10,790 bases of DNA from positions 1 through 10,790 of the forward strand of contig DATDGX010000064.1 in assembly GCA_036521875.1 (NCBI GenBank), written 5' to 3'. The translations under genes and the position numbers were made by a program. Below are positions 6,817-10,790 of the stretch, one piece after another; position 1 is the first letter of the stretch; every line of letters begins with the position of its first letter. The stretch comes from DATDGX01 sp036521875 (GTDB lineage Bacteria > Desulfobacterota > Binatia > Binatales > Binataceae). The notes under the pieces were generated by a model that was not told the DNA's origin, did not search any database, and worked only from the letters and a program-made list of their open reading frames with translations.

Positions 6817-7689
6817 TTACCTGGGAGCCTTGGCCGTCCCACCCGTCACCCACCTTACTCCCAACTCCAATGCCAAGACGATTCCAGTGAGTACCAGCGC
6901 GCCTGCCCACGCCTGGCGCTGCCAATCCGGAAACGGCGCAATCGCGTAGGTGTAGACCTGTACCGTCAGGGTCGCGATTGGCTGCGTGAGCGAGGTCGAC
7001 CAGAAGCGATTTCCGAACGCGGTAAACAGCAGCGGCGCGGTCTCGCCGGCGACTCTCGCGATCGCGAGAATCACGCCGGTGGTAATCCCTGCCATCGCCG
7101 TGCGCGCGACCACCGACAGCGTCGTCTTCCATTGCGGCACGCCGAGTGCGAGCGACGCCTCGCGCAACTCGTGCGGCACCAGCGCAACCATCTCCTCGGT
7201 GGTTCGCGTCACCAGCGGAATCATGAGCACCGCCAGCCCGATCGAGCCGGCCAGCGTCGAGAACCCGCCCATCGGCCGTACCACGACCGCGTAGGCGAAA
7301 ATGCCGACCACGATCGAGGGCACGCCCATCATCACGTCGGCAGCGAAGCGCACGCTATAGGCGAAGCGGTCGGCGCGATGCGTCGCCAGGTAGAGTCCCG
7401 CGCCGATTCCGATCGGCACGCCGATGAGGCATGCGATCCCTACCACCTCGAGCGTACCGACGATCGCGTTCGCCATCCCGCCGCCCTTCTCGCCGACCGG
7501 CGTCGGCATGTGGGTGAAGAACGCCCAGTTGAGGCTCGAGGCGCCCTTGGTAAGCAGGTAGCCGAGCACGAGGAAAAGCGGAATCAGCGTAATGATGGTG
7601 GCGGCGACCGTCACGCCCATCATCAGGTCGCTCTTCAGCTTACGATAGTAGTAGCGGGTGTCGCGCTTATACGTTCCGACGGCGGCCAT
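6817..7689 (-). CDS. pstA: PstA, phosphate ABC transporter permease
   Basis: One of two inner-membrane subunits forming the phosphate channel. It is 290 residues, with about six hydrophobic segments (near 23-48, 75-101, 115-138, 146-162, 197-215 and 262-280). The EAA loop that contacts PstB is REASLALGVPQWKT (176-189), followed by the conserved ARVAGETAPLL (211-221), which is typical of PstA. The ATG at 7689 shares its A with the pstC stop (TGATG), and GGAGG sits 4 nt before it. An in-frame GTG one codon upstream overlaps the ribosome site and is less likely. Reinitiation after pstC is therefore expected. The assignment is supported by PstC and PstB on either side. Confidence 0.94.
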   Translation of the reverse strand: MAAVGTYKRDTRYYYRKLKSDLMMGVTVAATIITLIPLFLVLGYLLTKGASSLNWAFFTHMPTPVGEKGGGMANAIVGTLEVVGIACLIGVPIGIGAGLYLATHRADRFAYSVRFAADVMMGVPSIVVGIFAYAVVVRPMGGFSTLAGSIGLAVLMIPLVTRTTEEMVALVPHELREASLALGVPQWKTTLSVVARTAMAGITTGVILAIARVAGETAPLLFTAFGNRFWSTSLTQPIATLTVQVYTYAIAPFPDWQRQAWAGALVLTGIVLALELGVRWVTGGTAKAPR

Positions 7690-8729
7690 CACCCCTCCAC
7701 CTGAAACCGCCGTTGCGCGACTCCATACACCATCAGCCGCGCGACCACGTTGAGCACGACTCCGACCGCGAGCAGCACCAGCCCAAGCTCGATCAGCGAC
7801 GAAACATATAGATCGCTAGTGGCCTCGGCGAATTCGTTGGCGATCACGCTGGCGAGCGTCGCGCCGGGCCTGAACAGCGAGGCCGAGATTTGCGCCGAGT
7901 TCCCAATCACCATCGCCACCGCGATCGTTTCTCCGAGCGCGCGGCCCAGGCCGAGAAGGATCGCGCCAATCACGCCGGTCAGCCCGTAGGGCAGCACCGC
8001 CGTCCGCACCATCTCCCACTTGGTCGCGCCGAGCGCGAGCGCCGCTTCGCGTTGGCTATCCGGCACGACGCGAAACACGTCGGTGCAGATTTGCGAGATA
8101 TACGGAATCACCATGATCGCGAGGACCACGCCCGCACTGAGCATCCCCACCGAAACGTGCGGTCCCTGAAATAATGGAAGGAAGCCCAGGTGCTTGCCGA
8201 GCGGCGGCTCGACGTGATCGCGCAGCCACGGCCCCAGCACGAAAACCGCCCATAGTCCGTAGACGACGCTTGGAATCGCCGCGAGCAGTTCGACCAGGAA
8301 GCCGAGCCGACGGCTGAGCCAATCCGGCGCCATCTCGCTGAGACAAATCGCGACGCCGAGACTCAGCGGCACTGCTATCAGCAGCGCGAGCGCCGAGGAC
8401 ACGGCGGTGCCATAAATAAAAGGCAGCGCACCGTACTGGTCGTTGACCGGATCCCAATCGCTGGTGACGAGAAAATGAAGCCCGAATTGGCGAATCGATG
8501 GGAGCGAGTCGGCGATCAGCGCGATCGCGAGTCCCGCGAGTAGAACCAGGATGAGCGACGCGAGGCCGAGCGTGGTCAGATTGAAAATGCGGTCTCCGAT
8601 CAGGCGAACTTGAGGGACCGACTTGCGGCGAGCTTCCCGCTCGACCACCGCCACGTTGCGCGCCACCGAGTCGCCGAACTCCGCCACCGCAGAATCATCC
8701 TTCAAAGGTGCAATCCTCACGATCGACAC
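7689..8729 (-). CDS. pstC: PstC, phosphate ABC transporter permease
   Basis: The partner permease of PstA; 346 residues. An N-terminal cytosolic extension of about 45 residues precedes six hydrophobic segments (near 50-75, 103-130, 143-168, 194-215, 247-275 and 308-334). The EAA loop is REAALALGATKWEMVRTAVLP (227-247), and LGRALGETIAVAMVIGN (261-277) is the PstC signature with its conserved Arg and Glu. The start is GTG at 8729, with GGGGTG 7 nt upstream. A second in-frame GTG at 8720 is possible and would remove three residues. It is the first gene of the operon. The usual first gene, pstS, is not here: serS lies upstream instead. The leader holds a candidate PHO box. Confidence 0.94.
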   Translation of the reverse strand: MSIVRIAPLKDDSAVAEFGDSVARNVAVVEREARRKSVPQVRLIGDRIFNLTTLGLASLILVLLAGLAIALIADSLPSIRQFGLHFLVTSDWDPVNDQYGALPFIYGTAVSSALALLIAVPLSLGVAICLSEMAPDWLSRRLGFLVELLAAIPSVVYGLWAVFVLGPWLRDHVEPPLGKHLGFLPLFQGPHVSVGMLSAGVVLAIMVIPYISQICTDVFRVVPDSQREAALALGATKWEMVRTAVLPYGLTGVIGAILLGLGRALGETIAVAMVIGNSAQISASLFRPGATLASVIANEFAEATSDLYVSSLIELGLVLLAVGVVLNVVARLMVYGVAQRRFQVEG

Positions 8730-8744
8730 CGGGTCGCACCCCGG
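8729..8744 (-). promoter_or_regulatory. small hairpin covering the pstC ribosome site
   Basis: On the minus strand CCGGG and CCCGG pair perfectly around a 6-nt loop. The stem takes in part of the GGGGTG ribosome site and the first base of the GTG start. It could lower pstC translation, but a 5-bp GC stem is also easily found by chance in this GC-rich leader. Confidence 0.3.
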
Positions 8745-8758
8745 CCCGCTCGCGATTT

Positions 8759-8807
8759 ATCTTAATGATGCGATGTTACGACAGTGTTACGTCGAGCCGA
8801 AGTTACG
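8759..8807 (-). promoter_or_regulatory. candidate PHO box and -10 of the pstCAB-phoU-phoBR operon
   Basis: On the minus strand the exact heptamer CGTAACA occurs twice (8785-8791 and 8774-8780) with a 4-bp CTGT spacer, an 11-bp period. A third near-copy, CGTAACT, lies at 8801-8807, 16 bp from the next. Nine bases after the last copy comes TAAGAT (8759-8764), a 4/6 match to the -10 consensus, with no TTGACA-like -35. PhoB-family sites elsewhere are heptamers repeated every 11 bp that take the place of the -35, although the base sequence differs from the E. coli CTGTCAT. The layout is seen directly; PhoB binding is inferred. Confidence 0.6.
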
Positions 8808-8848
8808 GTGAAGATCGATCCGAAATCCGAGGGCGACCAGGTTGACAA

Positions 8849-8867
8849 ACGACTTTCGCCACGTCGT
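8849..8867 (-). terminator. weak candidate terminator after serS
   Basis: On the minus strand ACGAC and GTCGT can pair around a 9-nt loop, followed by TTTGT, starting 11 nt after the serS stop. The stem is only 5 bp and the U-run is broken, so termination here is doubtful. Confidence 0.2.
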
Positions 8868-8878
8868 GTTCTTCTTAG

Positions 8879-10156
8879 CTATGCTTGCTTGATTCGCTCT
8901 ATGCCGTCCATATACGGCCGCAGCACTTCCGGTATCGTCACGCTCCCGTCCTCATTTTGATAGTTCTCCAGCACCGCGATCAGCGTCCGCGGAAGCCCGA
9001 GCCCCGAGCCATTGAGCGTGTGAACGAACTCCGGCTTGCTCCCTTTCTCCGCGCGAAAACGGATTTGCGCGCGCCGCGCCTGAAAGTCCCAACAATTCGA
9101 GCACGAGCTGACCTCAAGCCACTCCGCGCATCCGGGCGCCCACATCTCGACGTCGTACTTCGACGCCGCCGCGAACCCCAGGTCACCGGTGCACATCTGG
9201 ATGACGCGGAACGGAATCCTGAGCCGCCGGCACACCTCGCACGCATCGTCGACCAGCTTCTCGAGCTCCGCGTCGGAGGTCTCGGGATGCACCACCTTGA
9301 CCATCTCGACTTTGTCGAACTGATGCCCGCGCTTGATACCGCGCACGTCGCGGCCGGCCGACATCTTCTCGCGCCGGAAGCAGGGCGTGTATGCGGTCAG
9401 ATAAATCGGCAGCCGGTCCGCGTCGAGAATCTCGCGCGCGTACATGTTGGTCAGCGGAACCTCGGCGGTCGGGATGAACCAGAAGTCTTCCTCGTGGTCC
9501 TTGTACATGGTCTCGGCGAATTTCGGCAGATGCGCGCTGCCGATCACCGCCGCGGTATTGACCATCAGCGGCGGCGCGACTTCCAGGTAGCCCTGCTCTT
9601 TGGTTTTGAGATCGAGCATCCACGTGATCAGCGCGCGCTCCAGGCGCGCACCCGCGCCGACCAGGAAATGAAAGCGCGTGCCCGCGAGCTTGACGCCGCG
9701 GTCGAAGTCGATGATGCCGAGCTTCTCGCCGAGCTCCCAATGCGGCAGCGGCGTGAACGCGGTGAACTCCTGCGGAGTTCCTTCGACCCGGACGATTTTG
9801 TTCTCGCTCTCGCCGGCGCCCACCGGGACCTGCGGGCGCGGCAAGTTGGGGAGCATCAGGAACAGCGCCTCGGCCTGCTGTTCAAGCGCGGCGAGCTCGC
9901 GCTCGCCGGCGCCGATGCGATCGCCGAGCGCGCGCCTCTCGGCGCGGCGCCGCTCGCGCTCCTCCGCCGAGGCCTTGCCGAGTTCCTTCGATTCGCGCGT
10001 TCGCTGCGCGCGCAGCTCGTCGAGCTCGCGCTGCAGCCGCCGCCGACTCGCGTCGGCGTCGAGCCAGCGGTCGACCTCCGCGGGGTCGAGGCCGGTGTTG
10101 TAAAGCTCGGCCTTTACGAAGTCGGGTTTCTCGCGAACCAGTTTAGGATCCAGCAT
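8879..10156 (-). CDS. serS: seryl-tRNA synthetase
   Basis: Charges tRNA-Ser (and tRNA-Sec where present) with serine in the cytosol; 425 residues, the usual bacterial length. The N-terminal tRNA-binding coiled-coil arm is clear (about 30-100, rich in Arg, Glu and Ala). The class II catalytic core follows: motif 1 near 170-200 (GARLERALITWML...VAPPLMV), the serine-site TAEVPL (230-235), motif 2 TPCFRREKMSAGRD (257-270) with GHQFDKVEM (277-285), and motif 3 GLGLPRTLIAVLENYQ (385-400) with R390. Motif 2 differs from the common FRSEAGSxGRD at the A-G pair (here K-M). The ATG follows the upstream yraN stop directly (TGAATG), with AAGGA about 10 nt before it inside yraN, so translation is probably coupled. 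pstC follows on the same strand after 149 nt but likely has its own promoter. Confidence 0.97.
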   Translation of the reverse strand: MLDPKLVREKPDFVKAELYNTGLDPAEVDRWLDADASRRRLQRELDELRAQRTRESKELGKASAEERERRRAERRALGDRIGAGERELAALEQQAEALFLMLPNLPRPQVPVGAGESENKIVRVEGTPQEFTAFTPLPHWELGEKLGIIDFDRGVKLAGTRFHFLVGAGARLERALITWMLDLKTKEQGYLEVAPPLMVNTAAVIGSAHLPKFAETMYKDHEEDFWFIPTAEVPLTNMYAREILDADRLPIYLTAYTPCFRREKMSAGRDVRGIKRGHQFDKVEMVKVVHPETSDAELEKLVDDACEVCRRLRIPFRVIQMCTGDLGFAAASKYDVEMWAPGCAEWLEVSSCSNCWDFQARRAQIRFRAEKGSKPEFVHTLNGSGLGLPRTLIAVLENYQNEDGSVTIPEVLRPYMDGIERIKQA

Positions 10157-10612
10157 TCAAAACGCATCCTTCAGTAGCTCGACCGTGCGCTTGCGGCCCT
10201 GCTCGGCGCTGATCGCGACGACGTCGAAGCGCATCACGCGCTCGCCGGCGCGGTAGCGCGCCGCGAACGAGTCCGCCGCGCGGCGCATCCGCGCCTGCTT
10301 GCGCGCGTCGACCGCCTCGACCGGGGTCCCGGCGCTCGACCCCCGCCGCATCTTCACCTCGACGAACACTATCGTCGCGCCGTCCATCGCGACGATATCG
10401 ATCTCGGCGCCGGCCGCGCGGTAGTTGCGCGCCACGATCCGATAGCCGCGCAATTTCAGATGGCGCTCCGCGATTCGCTCGCCGCGACGCCCCAGGCGCT
10501 GGCGCCATCCGGGTTGCCGCTCGCCGCTGCCCAGGCGCTCGCGCAGGGCCGCCAGCCATTCGCTGAGCTGGTCGCCGAGGCGAGCCAGCATCGGCTCCTT
10601 GGGCTTCCTCAT
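10157..10612 (-). CDS. yraN: YraN / UPF0102 family endonuclease-fold protein
   Basis: A conserved bacterial family with a PD-(D/E)xK nuclease-like fold and no settled function; DNA processing has been suggested. 151 residues. Family motifs are visible: RRGERIAERHLKLRGYRI (42-59), GAEIDIVAMDG (68-78) with E70 and D72, and FVEVKMRR (83-90) with E85 and K87, which together make the putative metal site. The C-terminal MRFDVVAIS (127-135) is also typical. Residues 1-38 are an extension beyond the usual YraN start, basic and helical. The ATG at 10612 has a poor ribosome site; the ATG at 10591 (residue 8) has AAGGAG three bases before it and is an alternative. The stop touches the serS start with no gap. 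Confidence 0.88.
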   Translation of the reverse strand: MRKPKEPMLARLGDQLSEWLAALRERLGSGERQPGWRQRLGRRGERIAERHLKLRGYRIVARNYRAAGAEIDIVAMDGATIVFVEVKMRRGSSAGTPVEAVDARKQARMRRAADSFAARYRAGERVMRFDVVAISAEQGRKRTVELLKDAF

Positions 10613-10639
10613 CTCAATATGCGAGCCTGCCGGGTTTCC

Positions 10640-10790
10640 CTACGAGCCTCCCGCGGGCCCCGAAACGACCTCCACGCTAGCAGGGCCTCGCGAGCGCCGA
10701 AACATCGGCGCCGCGCGGCCCGCGACTTCCGCGCGGCGCACTTCACGCGCCGCGATGCCCCCGCCGCCCGCCCGGCGCGCGTCGGCATTC
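10640..10790 (-). CDS. possible C-terminal end of an unidentified gene (partial)
   Basis: A minus-strand frame is open from the right edge for 49 codons to a TAG at 10640-10642, 27 nt before yraN. Its residues are Ala/Arg/Gly-rich (GIAAREVRRAEVAGRAAPMF) and match no family I recognise. A second frame on the same strand (10609-10788, ATG to TGA, 59 residues) overlaps the yraN start by 4 nt, but it is about 30% Arg and looks like a frame shadow. In DNA this GC-rich, open frames of this length arise by chance, so coding is uncertain. Confidence 0.25.
   Translation of the reverse strand, partial: NADARRAGGGGIAAREVRRAEVAGRAAPMFRRSRGPASVEVVSGPAGGS

Noticed and set aside
6806..7132. Upstream extension of pstB to 7132
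   Set aside because: The extra 109 residues lie inside pstA in another frame and look nothing like PstB. The family-matching N-terminus begins at the GTG at 6805.
8885..10177. 430-codon plus-strand frame opposite serS
   Set aside because: Long antisense frames are expected opposite GC-rich genes. It mirrors serS codon structure and shows no domain of its own.

Overview
The window looks like chromosomal DNA of a GC-rich bacterium with a Gram-negative-type Pho system. Hand counts of a few 60-base rows give about 52-65% GC left of the tRNA gene and up to about 73% right of it. Gene order and the CaiB/BaiF-type enzyme would fit a Desulfobacterota/Binatota-like or other soil lineage, but no marker here fixes the taxonomy. 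Nearly everything can be assigned to known families, and I do not see a convincing new system. The most interesting points are regulatory: a candidate PHO box, tight translational coupling, and an orphan cytosolic sensor kinase.

Left part (1-3016). A class III (CaiB/BaiF) CoA-transferase runs off the left edge on the minus strand. A gene-poor stretch of about 590 bases follows. Then comes a plus-strand soluble histidine kinase (PAS-GAF-HisKA-HATPase) with a strongly basic N-terminal tail and no response regulator beside it. A minus-strand tRNA-Arg(ACG) with encoded CCA (3017-3093) separates this part from the rest.

Centre (3175-8729). A compact minus-strand phosphate operon reads pstC-pstA-pstB-phoU-phoB-phoR. 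PstC and PstA form the inner-membrane phosphate channel and PstB is its ATPase. PhoU links transporter state to the PhoR sensor kinase, which phosphorylates PhoB. Genes abut or overlap throughout (1-nt stop/start overlap pstC/pstA, 11-nt gap pstA/pstB, 17-nt gap pstB/phoU, 41-nt overlap phoU/phoB, 8-nt overlap phoB/phoR). No pstS (phosphate-binding protein) is present. Upstream of pstC, exact 7-bp direct repeats with 11-bp period lie 9 bp before a plausible -10 box, the layout expected of a PhoB-activated promoter, so the operon probably autoregulates.

Right part (8879-10790). serS (seryl-tRNA synthetase) and a yraN/UPF0102 gene lie on the same strand, joined by a TGAATG stop/start junction. 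The last 150 bases may hold the end of a further minus-strand gene, but I could not identify it. Several start sites (pstA, pstB, phoU) are placed on Shine-Dalgarno position and family length rather than on the longest open frame.
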